Origin: an uncultured Bacilli bacterium
GTDB taxonomy: Bacteria > Bacillota_I > Bacilli_A > RF39 > UBA660
Assembly (NCBI GenBank): GCA_934090735.1
Contig: CAKOJR010000002.1
Span: 140,432 to 204,431 of the forward strand
Length of the DNA: 64,000 bases
Direction of reading: 5' to 3'
Positions 7,644-17,383 of the stretch are shown here, one piece after another (the stretch's first letter is position 1; each line of letters begins with the position of its first letter). The position numbers and the translations under genes were made by a program. The notes under the pieces were generated by a model, which had not been told where the DNA came from, did not search any database, and saw only the letters and a list, made by a program, of their open reading frames with translations.

Positions 7644-9929
7644 TTATTCGTTAAAGAAGTCATCATAGTATTGGTCGTCTGTTGTTTCATCACTTACAAC
7701 TATGCTATCATTGTCAATATTAATAACTGGTTCTTCTTTATCTTTATTATCATATGTAGTACCTAAGTCAAAGCGTTCTATCTCGGGTTCTTCTTTTCTT
7801 TCTGGCTCGGTATTTTTAATTTCATTTTGCTTAGCTTTTTCTAGTTCTTCTTCTTTTTCTAATTCAGCTATTTTAGCATCTATTCTTTTTACTAAATCGT
7901 CAACGTCAAATTTAGGTGATGCTGGTTTTTCTTCTTGAACAGGCACTTTTTCTTCAAACGTAGGATATTTATCAAAATTAAATGCACTGTTGTTTTCTTC
8001 CTGTTTTGGAGGCTGAGTATTACTTTCCATAAATGATTTTTCAAATTTAGAATTAGAAGTTTTAATATCTTTAGGTGTTTCAGCGACTTTATTAAATGGA
8101 TTAAATCCAGTACTTATATTATTAGTTTCTTTTGTTTCTTCTTTTTCTTGTTCAATATTTGGAACTGGTGTTGGAGTTACTGGTGGCTTTTTATCTAAAG
8201 CATCAAATAGTTTGTTACGTTTTTTTACTTTAACAAATTCTTTGATATCGAATAAATCGATTGGTCTTTTTTCTCTTTCAACTAGTACTCCGTTTCCATA
8301 GTTTGAATTTCCCCAGTCTATTTCAAAACTTGGAGCTAATTTTGTTCTAAATGGATTTAGTCTTGATCTTAAAATAATTACTTCAAATAGTTTTAATTTT
8401 TGAAGGTCACTAACTGTAATAAGTGGTGTTGATGCAGTTTTCTCTTTGTCTTTAGATTTGACTTCACCACATAGTTTACTAATTTCTTCTAAAGCAGCTA
8501 GCTCTGTTGTTATTAAGTAAATTATGTTGCCACAGTTACTTCTGATAGTTTCTGCTTGTTCTTTACCATAAACGTCGTTTAACTGAGCAAAATTTTGGAT
8601 GATGAATGTGAAACGGATTGCTCTACTACGGGCTGCAGTGACCATTGTTGTAACATCTTTAAGTGGTGGCATGTTTGCAAATTCATCTAAAATAAAGTTT
8701 GTACGATAAGGTAATCTACCTTTTGGACTGTTTTGTGCTACGTCAATTAGTGTTTCATATGCTTGCTTTAGGAAGATTGTTGCAAGTGCATGGTATGTTG
8801 TTTTTTCATCATGAATAATCATAAATACTGCCGTTTTTTGTCTACCTATATCTTCCATGTTGAAGTCACTATATGATAACATTTCACTTAATTGTTCACG
8901 AGAAGCAAATAGTCTTATTTTTTGTCTAAATACAGATAATATACTTCCTTTAGTTTCATTTGGAGCGTTAATTGTGTTAGATGCAAATACATAAGCACTT
9001 GAGTCTTCTCCTTTTAACATGAAGTATTCTTTTGTGTAGTTGCTTGTTGCAAAGTTTTCTTCACCTACTGTTGACATGTAGTTGATAGAGTTTAAGTTTA
9101 TTTGTGATTCTTTGGCATCTTCAAACAAACCTAGTGCAAGACCTGAAAAGAAGTCTGCTGCACTTTTTTCCCAGAATGGGTCATTTTTATTTTCTGGGTC
9201 ATACAAAATATTTAAAGCTACGTCATCTAGTAACTCGGTTGCTTTATCTGTATTTCCTTCTTGATAAAGTTTATATGGAAGTGTTAGAGGGTTCCAAGCA
9301 TTTCCCATATTTGGATTACGGAAGTTTAGAACGATTATTTTATATCCTCTTTTTCTAAGCATTTCTGAGTGATCACGGTAAAGCTCACCTTTTGGGTCAG
9401 TTAGAATCATACTTTCGCCTTTACGAGCTAAACTTTGTACTTGTGGGTCAACTAGACATTTAGTTTTACCTGAACCGGTTGCTCCAATTACTAGGGTGTG
9501 ATAGTCTCCATTATCTACCCACATATTTTTTCCATCATTTATTAAAGGAATACCAGCGGCTTTTGCTTCTTGCTCTTTGATAATAACTTTTTCAACACCA
9601 GTATCTTTTTTTACTTCGCTGGCTTTAGCCCATCTACTATATCCCTTTTCATCTTTTTCACCGATTTTTAAGCCTATACCTTTACCTTTTTCTCTTTCAA
9701 ATATATATGATGATACACTACCAAAAATAGTTATAAGTACAACTATAAATACTATTAGTGTTGCTGCTATATAGTCTTTGGTAAATCCCATAAAAAAATT
9801 AAGTCCATAAAGTTCGGCTGTGCCAAGTAAACTAGTTATATTAAGCACTGCTAAAGATGATAGAATTAGTAATGCTATACAAAATATTATAAATATTGTT
9901 AAATCTTTTGCAGTTACTCTAAATTTCAT
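7644..9929 (-). CDS. virD4: Type IV secretion coupling protein, VirD4/TraG family
   Basis: Coupling ATPase that brings substrates to a T4SS channel. The 761-residue protein has two N-terminal membrane segments (about 10-32 and 53-75), Walker A GATGSGKT at 149-156, a TraG/VirD4 block with GESMILTDPKGELYRD, and Walker B around FILDEFANMP near 412. After about residue 570 there is an unusual acidic, Pro/Glu/Lys-rich tail of about 190 residues, probably disordered with short coiled coils. The tail could bind substrates or adaptors (inference). It is the last gene of the T4SS cluster. No relaxase gene lies beside it, unlike in conjugative elements. Confidence 0.95.
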   Translation of the reverse strand: MKFRVTAKDLTIFIIFCIALLILSSLAVLNITSLLGTAELYGLNFFMGFTKDYIAATLIVFIVVLITIFGSVSSYIFEREKGKGIGLKIGEKDEKGYSRWAKASEVKKDTGVEKVIIKEQEAKAAGIPLINDGKNMWVDNGDYHTLVIGATGSGKTKCLVDPQVQSLARKGESMILTDPKGELYRDHSEMLRKRGYKIIVLNFRNPNMGNAWNPLTLPYKLYQEGNTDKATELLDDVALNILYDPENKNDPFWEKSAADFFSGLALGLFEDAKESQINLNSINYMSTVGEENFATSNYTKEYFMLKGEDSSAYVFASNTINAPNETKGSILSVFRQKIRLFASREQLSEMLSYSDFNMEDIGRQKTAVFMIIHDEKTTYHALATIFLKQAYETLIDVAQNSPKGRLPYRTNFILDEFANMPPLKDVTTMVTAARSRAIRFTFIIQNFAQLNDVYGKEQAETIRSNCGNIIYLITTELAALEEISKLCGEVKSKDKEKTASTPLITVSDLQKLKLFEVIILRSRLNPFRTKLAPSFEIDWGNSNYGNGVLVEREKRPIDLFDIKEFVKVKKRNKLFDALDKKPPVTPTPVPNIEQEKEETKETNNISTGFNPFNKVAETPKDIKTSNSKFEKSFMESNTQPPKQEENNSAFNFDKYPTFEEKVPVQEEKPASPKFDVDDLVKRIDAKIAELEKEEELEKAKQNEIKNTEPERKEEPEIERFDLGTTYDNKDKEEPVINIDNDSIVVSDETTDDQYYDDFFNE

Positions 9930-9980
9930 TTAAGTCACTCCTCATTTTTATTATATCTTAATTTCAAATTATTTTCTAGA

Positions 9981-10670
9981 TTATTTGCCAGTATTTTTTG
10001 CCTTTATTAAAATATATGTAATTATCCCTAATAAAAGTACACCAATAACGATAAATATTAAATTAAAGTTTATTTCTGGTTTATTTATAGTTTCTTCGGT
10101 TTGTTCTATTTTATTATAATTGACATATACTTCTTTGGTCTTGTAGTTATCTTTGTTTAAATGCCAAGTATATGTATTACCATTTACTCCATCGGCATTA
10201 TGTTTACTTACTTTTTTATTGATTGTTACGTTTATTGTTAATTTTTCTAAATCAGGGTAGTTTTCAAAGATGCTTCTTTTGTTTCCTAAATTTAAACTGA
10301 TTATGTTGCCTACTTCAGTAATTTTAAAGCTAGGTAAATGTTCTTTAACAATGGTTGATGAAGGATATTCTTCTTTGGTTAGTTCGGTTTGATAGCGTAC
10401 ACCTATTTCATTATTAGTATCTATTTTAGTGATTTTATAATATTTTAGATTGTTTTGTTTAAAGTTAACTTCTGGTTTGTAGTAATTATCGTCAACTGGA
10501 ATATTTGATTTTAATGCTATATTAATCGTTTTCTGCATTTTATTACTTTTATCGTTTGTTGTTAGAATTAGTTCTTCATTAAATGTATCGTTATCTATGT
10601 TTAGGTTATATACTGCTTCACATCCAGTTAGGGATATCGTTAGTATTAGAAGTATTATTATTTTTTTCAT
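9981..10670 (-). CDS. Predicted lipoprotein with a C-terminal membrane segment, T4SS cluster
   Basis: I do not recognise the family. GGAGG sits 6 nt before ATG 10670, so the start is there rather than at an in-frame codon 33 nt upstream. The 229-residue product has a lipoprotein signal peptide with lipobox LTGC, an extracellular beta-rich domain of about 170 residues, and a second membrane segment at about 198-220 followed by a basic tail. A lipidated N-terminus plus a C-terminal membrane helix means the outer domain is tethered at both ends. It lies between the SGNH/NlpC hydrolase (overlapping its ribosome-binding site) and virD4, suggesting a structural or assembly role. Confidence 0.75.
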   Translation of the reverse strand: MKKIIILLILTISLTGCEAVYNLNIDNDTFNEELILTTNDKSNKMQKTINIALKSNIPVDDNYYKPEVNFKQNNLKYYKITKIDTNNEIGVRYQTELTKEEYPSSTIVKEHLPSFKITEVGNIISLNLGNKRSIFENYPDLEKLTINVTINKKVSKHNADGVNGNTYTWHLNKDNYKTKEVYVNYNKIEQTEETINKPEINFNLIFIVIGVLLLGIITYILIKAKNTGK

Positions 10671-10671
10671 T

Positions 10672-12471
10672 CTATCCTCCACAGTGATTAGAGTAATATG
10701 CACTCATGGAAACACCTGTATAGTATGCAGCTTGGTCATAGCCGTATGTACGGTATTGGACACCGCCACCTGTTGATTCTGCTGCTTTGATTTCGCTTCC
10801 GGTGTTTTCTAAAACTAGAATTACGTGACCTGAGTTAGCCATTACGTCTCCTGGTGAGAGTTTGCTAAATGGGATATGTTCTCCCAAAGATAGGAAGCCA
10901 GATGCTCCGGTTGCACCAGTTACGTTAGCTGCATGCATTGCCCAAGTAACAAATCCTGAACAGTCTAAGCCTTTGTAATAGTCATAACTGCCGTTTGGTT
11001 TTTGCATACCTGGTCCAACGTTAGCTCCCCACTGTCTATCAACGATTGGGTTTTTAGCTACGTGGCCACCACCATAGTAGTATGGTAAGTGAAAGCCTTT
11101 AGCGTGCAGACCATCTATAAGAGCTATTGCTGCTCTTGCTACTGATTGACCAGAGCAACCTGTGCCTACTGCTGAACGAATTTTATTTTCTAGTTCTACT
11201 ACACCTGATTCGCCTATTGCATCTACAAGACTTTGACCTTTTAGTTCGTTACTTTCGGAAATTGATGGATAATCAAAATCAGATGAAGCTCCAGCTATAG
11301 TATTTTTACTTAGTATATAATTAATGACTATATCATGAATTTTTTGATATGTGGTTGGTGTGTAGTGCAAGCCGTCTTCGGTTTCAAAATTATCTTTTAT
11401 TTGAGAGTAAACGTCAATGTAGTTTTCTCCAAAGCCATTTTGCATTACTGAGTTAAATTCTTCAATACTTGAGTTTGTTACTGAGTATCCGTTTTCGGCT
11501 TCTTTTGTTTCGTCTACTGGGTTTACACTCATTACATAAAAAGTAACTCCGTCATATTTAGTTTTTAGTTCTTCATATTTTGATAGATAGCTTGAGCTAT
11601 TTGATAAGTCATTTACTCCGAAAGCTAGGACAACAAATTTTTTGCTTTCAATTTTGTTCTCTAGTTCTGGTATGGCACTATTTGTAAACCATGCGTATCC
11701 TGCCCCTACCTGAGCAATACTCGTAATACTTTTATTAGTGATACTGCTCATCATACCTACAATACGTGAGTCTCCCATATAAATCATTAAGTTTTCAGCT
11801 TCGGCTTTAGTGTATGCAGAAGAGTTATAATTTGTATCAGAGCTATAGCCTACATCTCCGCCACTACTTGTTAGATCAAGCATTGCACCTGTATTTGGGC
11901 CCATAATAATTAGTAGTAATGGCATGAAGAAAAAGAAAATGAGTGATGCACCTATACCAATAAAGATTATTTTATTTTTTAGAGACATTTTTTTAAAAAA
12001 GGGAATGTTTAGGTTACCTTTATTTTGGTTACTAGCGTTATTATCAGTATCGGAAGAGTTATTTTCGGCAGAATTATTACCAGCCATTTTTTGGGCAGCA
12101 GATGAAGCTTTTTGGGCTTGCTCTGTTTTATCTACGGCGGCTGCTGCTCCAGCTGCATCACTAATTCCACTTTCACTTAATTTGTTTGAAGCTTCTTGGA
12201 TTTTATTTCCCATTGGCATTCTTTTAGTAATTTTATTTATTGCACTACCTACAATCTGGCTAGATCTTCCTCCTGTTAGTTTGTCGGCACCTTTGACGAT
12301 TGCTCCTGCTATGACTGCATGCGGTATTTTAGTTTTCATTGCAACATTTGCAGCATTACGAAGATTATTAGCATTATTTTCGGTGTTTCTTGCGTCTTGG
12401 CTTTTTTGTTCGTCGGCATTTGCATCTGGTGTTAAGTTGTTTGACTGAGCATGATAAGTTTCTTCGTCCAT
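10672..12471 (-). CDS. T4SS murein-active protein: SGNH hydrolase fused to NlpC/P60 endopeptidase
   Basis: This 599-residue protein starts with about 165 cytoplasmic residues rich in Ala, Asn and Gln, followed by a membrane helix at about 168-190. Outside the cell there is an SGNH-type hydrolase domain (about 230-395) with GDSR (nucleophile Ser), the GVND block and DGLHYT supplying Asp/His. The C-terminal domain (about 445-599) is NlpC/P60-like, with LDCSGFV (catalytic Cys) and SGHVILVL (catalytic His). It would open or edit peptidoglycan where the secretion channel crosses the wall, as VirB1-type enzymes do. SGNH may remove acetyl groups first (inference). The fusion of the two activities is uncommon. 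Confidence 0.88.
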   Translation of the reverse strand: MDEETYHAQSNNLTPDANADEQKSQDARNTENNANNLRNAANVAMKTKIPHAVIAGAIVKGADKLTGGRSSQIVGSAINKITKRMPMGNKIQEASNKLSESGISDAAGAAAAVDKTEQAQKASSAAQKMAGNNSAENNSSDTDNNASNQNKGNLNIPFFKKMSLKNKIIFIGIGASLIFFFFMPLLLIIMGPNTGAMLDLTSSGGDVGYSSDTNYNSSAYTKAEAENLMIYMGDSRIVGMMSSITNKSITSIAQVGAGYAWFTNSAIPELENKIESKKFVVLAFGVNDLSNSSSYLSKYEELKTKYDGVTFYVMSVNPVDETKEAENGYSVTNSSIEEFNSVMQNGFGENYIDVYSQIKDNFETEDGLHYTPTTYQKIHDIVINYILSKNTIAGASSDFDYPSISESNELKGQSLVDAIGESGVVELENKIRSAVGTGCSGQSVARAAIALIDGLHAKGFHLPYYYGGGHVAKNPIVDRQWGANVGPGMQKPNGSYDYYKGLDCSGFVTWAMHAANVTGATGASGFLSLGEHIPFSKLSPGDVMANSGHVILVLENTGSEIKAAESTGGGVQYRTYGYDQAAYYTGVSMSAYYSNHCGG

Positions 12472-12489
12472 AAGGCACCTTCCTTTCTT

Positions 12490-12978
12490 TTATTTTTCGA
12501 TTGTGTAACTATCTAGATAGACTGTGTAGTCCATGATGCTTTTTTCTTTAAAAATAAATGTGTTATTGTCACTATCTATTATATAAAATAGCTTGTATTT
12601 AGTTTTGTCTACTACTGTGTATGATACAACTTTGGCACTTAAAAATTTAGTTGAGTATATGTTTTTTAAGGCTTTTTCAAAGTCGTTGTATGTTTGAAGC
12701 TTTTGGGCTTTGTAGTAATCATCTACTTTTGCGTATGCTTCTTCTTTATTATATATTGTTAGGTTAACAAAATCTGCTAAATATTTTTTAGCCATATCTT
12801 CTTCAGTAACATAGTTGTATGTAACTTCGTTTACTTCATAGTTATGCAGATATTGATAGTTATTTTTTGCTTCAGCTTCTTGTTCTTTTTTATTATATAT
12901 TATAGAGAAGATAATAGCTCCAAGGACTGCTATAATGCAGATTATTATTGATATTTTGTCTGAATCAAATTTTTTCAT
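12490..12978 (-). CDS. Membrane-anchored VirB8-like candidate subunit (copy 1)
   Basis: The 162-residue protein has one N-terminal membrane helix (about 8-28) and an outer domain of about 115 residues with a helix-then-strand pattern (ADFVNLTIYNKEEAYAKVDD, then alternating strands). That fits the NTF2-like fold of VirB8/TcpC subunits, which act as periplasmic or wall-side scaffold parts of a T4SS. The identification is by topology, size and position, not by a sequence signature. It overlaps the end of the related gene at 12975-13478 by 4 nt (ATGA), so the two are translationally coupled and probably paralogous partners. Confidence 0.5.
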   Translation of the reverse strand: MKKFDSDKISIIICIIAVLGAIIFSIIYNKKEQEAEAKNNYQYLHNYEVNEVTYNYVTEEDMAKKYLADFVNLTIYNKEEAYAKVDDYYKAQKLQTYNDFEKALKNIYSTKFLSAKVVSYTVVDKTKYKLFYIIDSDNNTFIFKEKSIMDYTVYLDSYTIEK

Positions 12979-13478
12979 TGTTCCTCCTTAAATATTTTTC
13001 CATCATAAGGAGTTATATCAAATAGTTTTTGATTATTGTCAATCGTTACAATTAGGTAATAATCGCCTACTTTTGAGCTACCGTCTATAGAGTCTTCGTA
13101 AAGGACTCCTTTAAGATAGTATTTATTAACTTTTTTTGATATTTTTTCTTCGTACATTTTGCTTGCACTGAATGTAAGACTTCTTCCTGCAAAATTGTCT
13201 AACTTTGTTAAAACGTTTTCGCTAGTTATTTTGTTTTTGTCTATATATGATTCATTAAGAACCTTTATAAGAGCATCTTTATTTTCACTTGTAAGATAAT
13301 TAATGTATTTTGTAGCACATCCGTTAGCTGTGAAGAAGTCTGAATAGTTTTCAACTAGTTTAATGTTAGTTTTTGTGCTTTCATTAGTTGTATTATCATT
13401 TTTTATTTTATTTATGATTATTGTTCCTAGAACTGTAAGAACCCCTATAGCAATTATAATATATGTTTTTTTATCCAT
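12975..13478 (-). CDS. Membrane-anchored VirB8-like candidate subunit (copy 2)
   Basis: The 167-residue protein has an N-terminal membrane helix (about 5-22), a polar linker and an outer domain with a helix (CATKYINYLTSENKDALIKV), a second helix, then several strands, compatible with the NTF2-like fold of VirB8/TcpC. Its layout matches that of the next gene. TcpC of Gram-positive conjugation systems carries two such domains in one chain; here two single-domain proteins may play that role as a pair (inference). A clear ribosome-binding site (AAGGAG) precedes ATG 13478. Confidence 0.5.
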   Translation of the reverse strand: MDKKTYIIIAIGVLTVLGTIIINKIKNDNTTNESTKTNIKLVENYSDFFTANGCATKYINYLTSENKDALIKVLNESYIDKNKITSENVLTKLDNFAGRSLTFSASKMYEEKISKKVNKYYLKGVLYEDSIDGSSKVGDYYLIVTIDNNQKLFDITPYDGKIFKEEQ

Positions 13479-13492
13479 AAATTATCTCCTTA

Positions 13493-15574
13493 CTAATATC
13501 CGTGTACGAATATCTTACATTCTTTTTGACGCCTGCTTCTTAGTCCGGCTTCAAATTGTGAACCAGCTCTTATAGCGATTGTGTGCCACCAGTTTGTACA
13601 CAGTGCGTCTGTTGAACCATATGAGTTATATGCTTCAAAGAAACCACCTATTGTACCTCGGTTATATTTCATGGATGTTAATGCGTCTAATTGGTTATCT
13701 TTTAAGGTTAAACCGTTACTTACGCAAAGTGCTTTTATTGATTCGCGGTCTTCGTTAAGCCGGTCAGCAAAGATTTGATCAACTACAGACTTGCTCATTG
13801 TTGTTCCACAGTAATTATAATATTCGTTTGTAGAGGTTAATTTTATACCATATCTAGCAAATAAATTTAAGTTATTTGCTAGAGTGATACCATAACCTAC
13901 TGTAGGTATATCTCCATCATTACAATATACTGTGTATGTATCACCAGAACCGATGCTTCCTTCTAGCATTTTGATAAGTTCAACTAAATTAGATGAAGTC
14001 GATGGTGCTGGTCTTGGATTATCTTTGTCAACGTAGTTTAGGGGGTCTACTCTAGTTGATACGTCTGTTCTAACTTCAAAGTGTAAGTGAGTACCAGTAG
14101 AACGTCCAGATGAACCTACTTTAGCAATTACTTGACCTTGGCGAACTGAATCATTTACTTTTACATTGATAGTTCCTTGATGAAGATGGGCATAAAGTGT
14201 ATACATTCCATCTGAGTGACTAATCATAATGTAGTTTCCATATCCGCCACCACATGATTTGTCGCCAAAAGATACACAGTTATTAATTACTTTTGTTACA
14301 ATTCCATCTTTAGATGCAATAACGTTGACAATTCCTGGGTCACCGCCTGGAGCAATATCTATTCCAGAGTGACCACTATTAGCAGCTCCTGTTATTGGGT
14401 CAATTCTTAGACCAAACATACTTGTTATTTCTGTTGGTACAGGAGTTCCGGATGCAAATGTTACGCCACCTTCTTCTGTTGTTTCTGATGAACCAATTGG
14501 CCACCAGAAAGCATTGGGATTTCCAGCACTAGTATAGTTTACAATGTTATCTTCCTGACCGTAATTTTTGAGTAAATCTTTAATCATTTCTACTATTTTA
14601 GTTCTTGCTTCAGTTATGTCATCAATATATTCTTCTTTTTCAGATTCTGTTAATTCGGTATTTTTAGTTTTTCCGGTTTTTTCTAAAATTTTTGTATAGT
14701 AATTACTTAGGTGAGGCTTTTTATCGAAATAGTTACCTTTTACAAGGAATTCCCAATATTTACTTTCAGCAACTTCTTGGGCATTGTTAACGGTGTAGGT
14801 GTAGTTTTCATAACCACTATTTGCGGCTTCGGTTTTACACTGATTTTCAGCGTCAGATTTGATACCAAAAAATGATAGTACACCACTATTTGCTAGTACT
14901 TTTTCCCAGAAACCTACATAATCTTGTTTAATAAGGTCTTTACATGTGTTACCTTCTAGAATGGCCATGCTGCCAACGCATTCTGTTGTGGTTGTTCCAT
15001 CTGTATTTTCTACAATTGTTGGTGCATAGGTTCCATAACATTGTGAGCGGTAGCCTAGCATCGATTTAATTAAAAGTTTTATTGTGTCTGATTCATTTTC
15101 CCAGTATGATGCATCGTATTCTTTATCGATATCATAATCGGTGTCTGTTTCATCTCCTGTGTATGGATTTGAGGATGAACTAGTTATTTCTTTATAGTAG
15201 TCGCCTGAGTCTGCAAATAAGTCCGGGTCTAATTCAAAGAAAGCTGTCATAATAATTATTTTATCATCGATGAATAAACCTCTTGACTGATATTTTGCAA
15301 GTAATTTATATAGTCTTGTATAAAATACTTTTTGGCTAGCGATAATTTTTTCTTTACATTTATCTATTTCTGGCTGGTTATCATAGTCCTCACTACAAAG
15401 GTATGTCCAATATCCTAAATTTTCTTCGGCAAATTTATCAAAATCAAATTCTGAATATTTGAAACTTGCTGCTTTTGTTATGTTTGGACTAAGAAAAAAA
15501 ACTATTAAAAAGAAAGGTATTAAGGAAATACCTATTTTTAATAGTTTATTAGTTAAATGTTTAAAGTTAAACAT
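13493..15574 (-). CDS. Secreted T4SS murein hydrolase: M23 endopeptidase plus GH24-type lysozyme
   Basis: The 693-residue protein has a signal peptide or anchor (residues 1-36, ending TKAAS) and a long N-terminal region with Cys pairs and a D/Y-rich stretch. At about 375-510 is a LytM/M23 metallopeptidase domain with GHSGIDIA (zinc His and Asp) and HLHFEV (catalytic and zinc His). At about 530-690 is a lysozyme domain of the phage T4/endolysin type (GH24), with LEGS supplying the catalytic Glu and a TVGYG motif. It can cut both the peptide cross-links and the glycan strands, acting as the VirB1-like wall-opening enzyme of the system. It lies directly downstream of virB4. Confidence 0.9.
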   Translation of the reverse strand: MFNFKHLTNKLLKIGISLIPFFLIVFFLSPNITKAASFKYSEFDFDKFAEENLGYWTYLCSEDYDNQPEIDKCKEKIIASQKVFYTRLYKLLAKYQSRGLFIDDKIIIMTAFFELDPDLFADSGDYYKEITSSSSNPYTGDETDTDYDIDKEYDASYWENESDTIKLLIKSMLGYRSQCYGTYAPTIVENTDGTTTTECVGSMAILEGNTCKDLIKQDYVGFWEKVLANSGVLSFFGIKSDAENQCKTEAANSGYENYTYTVNNAQEVAESKYWEFLVKGNYFDKKPHLSNYYTKILEKTGKTKNTELTESEKEEYIDDITEARTKIVEMIKDLLKNYGQEDNIVNYTSAGNPNAFWWPIGSSETTEEGGVTFASGTPVPTEITSMFGLRIDPITGAANSGHSGIDIAPGGDPGIVNVIASKDGIVTKVINNCVSFGDKSCGGGYGNYIMISHSDGMYTLYAHLHQGTINVKVNDSVRQGQVIAKVGSSGRSTGTHLHFEVRTDVSTRVDPLNYVDKDNPRPAPSTSSNLVELIKMLEGSIGSGDTYTVYCNDGDIPTVGYGITLANNLNLFARYGIKLTSTNEYYNYCGTTMSKSVVDQIFADRLNEDRESIKALCVSNGLTLKDNQLDALTSMKYNRGTIGGFFEAYNSYGSTDALCTNWWHTIAIRAGSQFEAGLRSRRQKECKIFVHGY

Positions 15575-15592
15575 ATTATCACCGCCTAATTA

Positions 15593-17383
15593 TTATAGTC
15601 CTCCACCTGAACCAAAGGAATCTAGTTCATCTTGAGTAAGAACTACATTTATTCTCATACGTCTATTACCGCATACAAATAGTGCTTCACCTTGACTGTA
15701 TGTTTTAATACTTTCTTTTTCATTGTCGTTTAGATCAATTAATCTTGATAAGTCTTCAACTGCTTGCTTTTTAAGTCCCATTACTAGGTAGTATGCTGCG
15801 TTGTCAAAGATTGCTTTTCCATGAACAAAGATATTTTCAGCAGCAAAGTCTGTAGGTTGCTGAGTGATAATGATTGTTCCTGTGTTGTATTTACGGCTAC
15901 GTCTTTGAATTTGTGCTAGGAATTCGGCACCAAGTTCATTTTTACTTGATAGAAGAACATGTGCTTCATCTACAAACATAATTGTATTTTTAGATTTATC
16001 TAAACATAATCCCCAAGCATATTTTAGAATGTTAAAGAATAATGCATTACGAATGTTTTCATCACTATTCATTAGTTCTTTAATATTAAATACTATAAAG
16101 TCACTCTTTGTTTCGATTGTTGTGTGTCCATTAAAGTAGAATCTTAGTTCTTTTACAAAAGGTCTAACTCTTAGTTCTAGACGTTCCATAACGTCTTTTT
16201 CTCTTGTTGCTTCTGGCATTGATAAAAGTTTTCCTTTAATGGTTGCATATACGTCATCAAAGATTGGAAAGTCTTTTGAGGTAAACTGACTAAAGTCTGT
16301 ATTAAAATCAATACCGAATCTTTTATAAGTGTCTTGAACAACTTCACTAAACATTGCTAGAACGTCTTCTTCGATTGATGGATAGTAATATTTCATGAAG
16401 GCTTTTAATGATTGAAGAGTTCTTGTTAGAACTGTGTATCCTAAACCTTCTTTGATTTCTTCTTCATCCGCATCGAAAATTACTTCTAGTGGGTTTACCA
16501 TACCAAATGAACCACCACGACCTAAATCAATGAAATCGCCACCAAAGTTATGAGTCATTTCACTTAATTCGCCTTCAGGGTCAATAGCAATAATTTTACA
16601 ACCGTTTCTTATATGTGTTCTAAGCATTAGTTTAGCAGCAGTTGATTTACCACTACCAGAAGTACCTAAAATAATCATGTTAGCATTGTTTCTATTAAAC
16701 TCTTTTTTAGTTTGATATAAGAACTGATTAAATAAGACTACACCACCAGAGAAATCAACACCTAATAATGTGCTTGATCCTGGATCTTTAATACTATCAA
16801 AAACAAATGGGTACATTGCTGCTATTGTTGGACTAGGAATAGGAATACCTACTCTTTGCTCTACGTCTTGTTTAGGGAATATAGGAATCATTGATTTTAG
16901 AACTTTTTCTTGCTCAAACATCATTGGGATTCCCCTCATTCCCATTGCATCAAGATAGTTTCTAATTTGCATTTTTTTATTTTCTAATTCTTCTTTTGTA
17001 TCAGCTGTTAGCATGATATGCATTTGAAAGTCAAATATTTTTGATTGAGTTGCTGCAAGCATTTGGGCAAATGATTCTAAAGATTCGTAATCTTGACGAA
17101 TTATTTCTTGCCTTGTTCTTTCATTTTCTCTTTGATAACTTTCTTTTAAATCAGCTATTTGTTTATTGATCATACGACTCATTGTAGAAAAGTCGATAGG
17201 AATATGTTTAATTACCACTTTTACACCTGGTAAGTTAGTAATATTTGCTAAAAATCCAGGGCCTATAATTTTGGGGTAACTTATGATAGTTAATATTGTT
17301 GCATATTTATCACTAATCATAAATTCATTTACATCGAATTTCATTCCTTTAGGAGCTATTTCACTTTTAAATGTATTAGACAT
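15593..17383 (-). CDS. virB4: VirB4-family T4SS ATPase, C-terminal (motor) part
   Basis: The 596-residue cytoplasmic ATPase powers assembly and transport in type IV secretion. Walker A GTSGSGKS is at 240-247 and Walker B IMFVDEAH near 466, with a QQPTDF motif after it as in VirB4/TrbE proteins. The N-terminal 230 residues correspond to the middle of ordinary VirB4 proteins. The first VirB4 portion is encoded by the upstream gene (17376-17933), which ends 8 nt inside this one (ATGAGTAATG overlap), so VirB4 is made as two chains with coupled translation. The reading frames are clean on both sides, favouring a real split over a sequencing error. Confidence 0.95.
   Translation of the reverse strand: MSNTFKSEIAPKGMKFDVNEFMISDKYATILTIISYPKIIGPGFLANITNLPGVKVVIKHIPIDFSTMSRMINKQIADLKESYQRENERTRQEIIRQDYESLESFAQMLAATQSKIFDFQMHIMLTADTKEELENKKMQIRNYLDAMGMRGIPMMFEQEKVLKSMIPIFPKQDVEQRVGIPIPSPTIAAMYPFVFDSIKDPGSSTLLGVDFSGGVVLFNQFLYQTKKEFNRNNANMIILGTSGSGKSTAAKLMLRTHIRNGCKIIAIDPEGELSEMTHNFGGDFIDLGRGGSFGMVNPLEVIFDADEEEIKEGLGYTVLTRTLQSLKAFMKYYYPSIEEDVLAMFSEVVQDTYKRFGIDFNTDFSQFTSKDFPIFDDVYATIKGKLLSMPEATREKDVMERLELRVRPFVKELRFYFNGHTTIETKSDFIVFNIKELMNSDENIRNALFFNILKYAWGLCLDKSKNTIMFVDEAHVLLSSKNELGAEFLAQIQRRSRKYNTGTIIITQQPTDFAAENIFVHGKAIFDNAAYYLVMGLKKQAVEDLSRLIDLNDNEKESIKTYSQGEALFVCGNRRMRINVVLTQDELDSFGSGGGL

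Noticed and set aside
13493..15574. Prophage endolysin
   Set aside because: The lysozyme domain is phage-like, but it is fused to an M23 domain and sits between virB4 and VirB8-like genes. No other phage genes are present.
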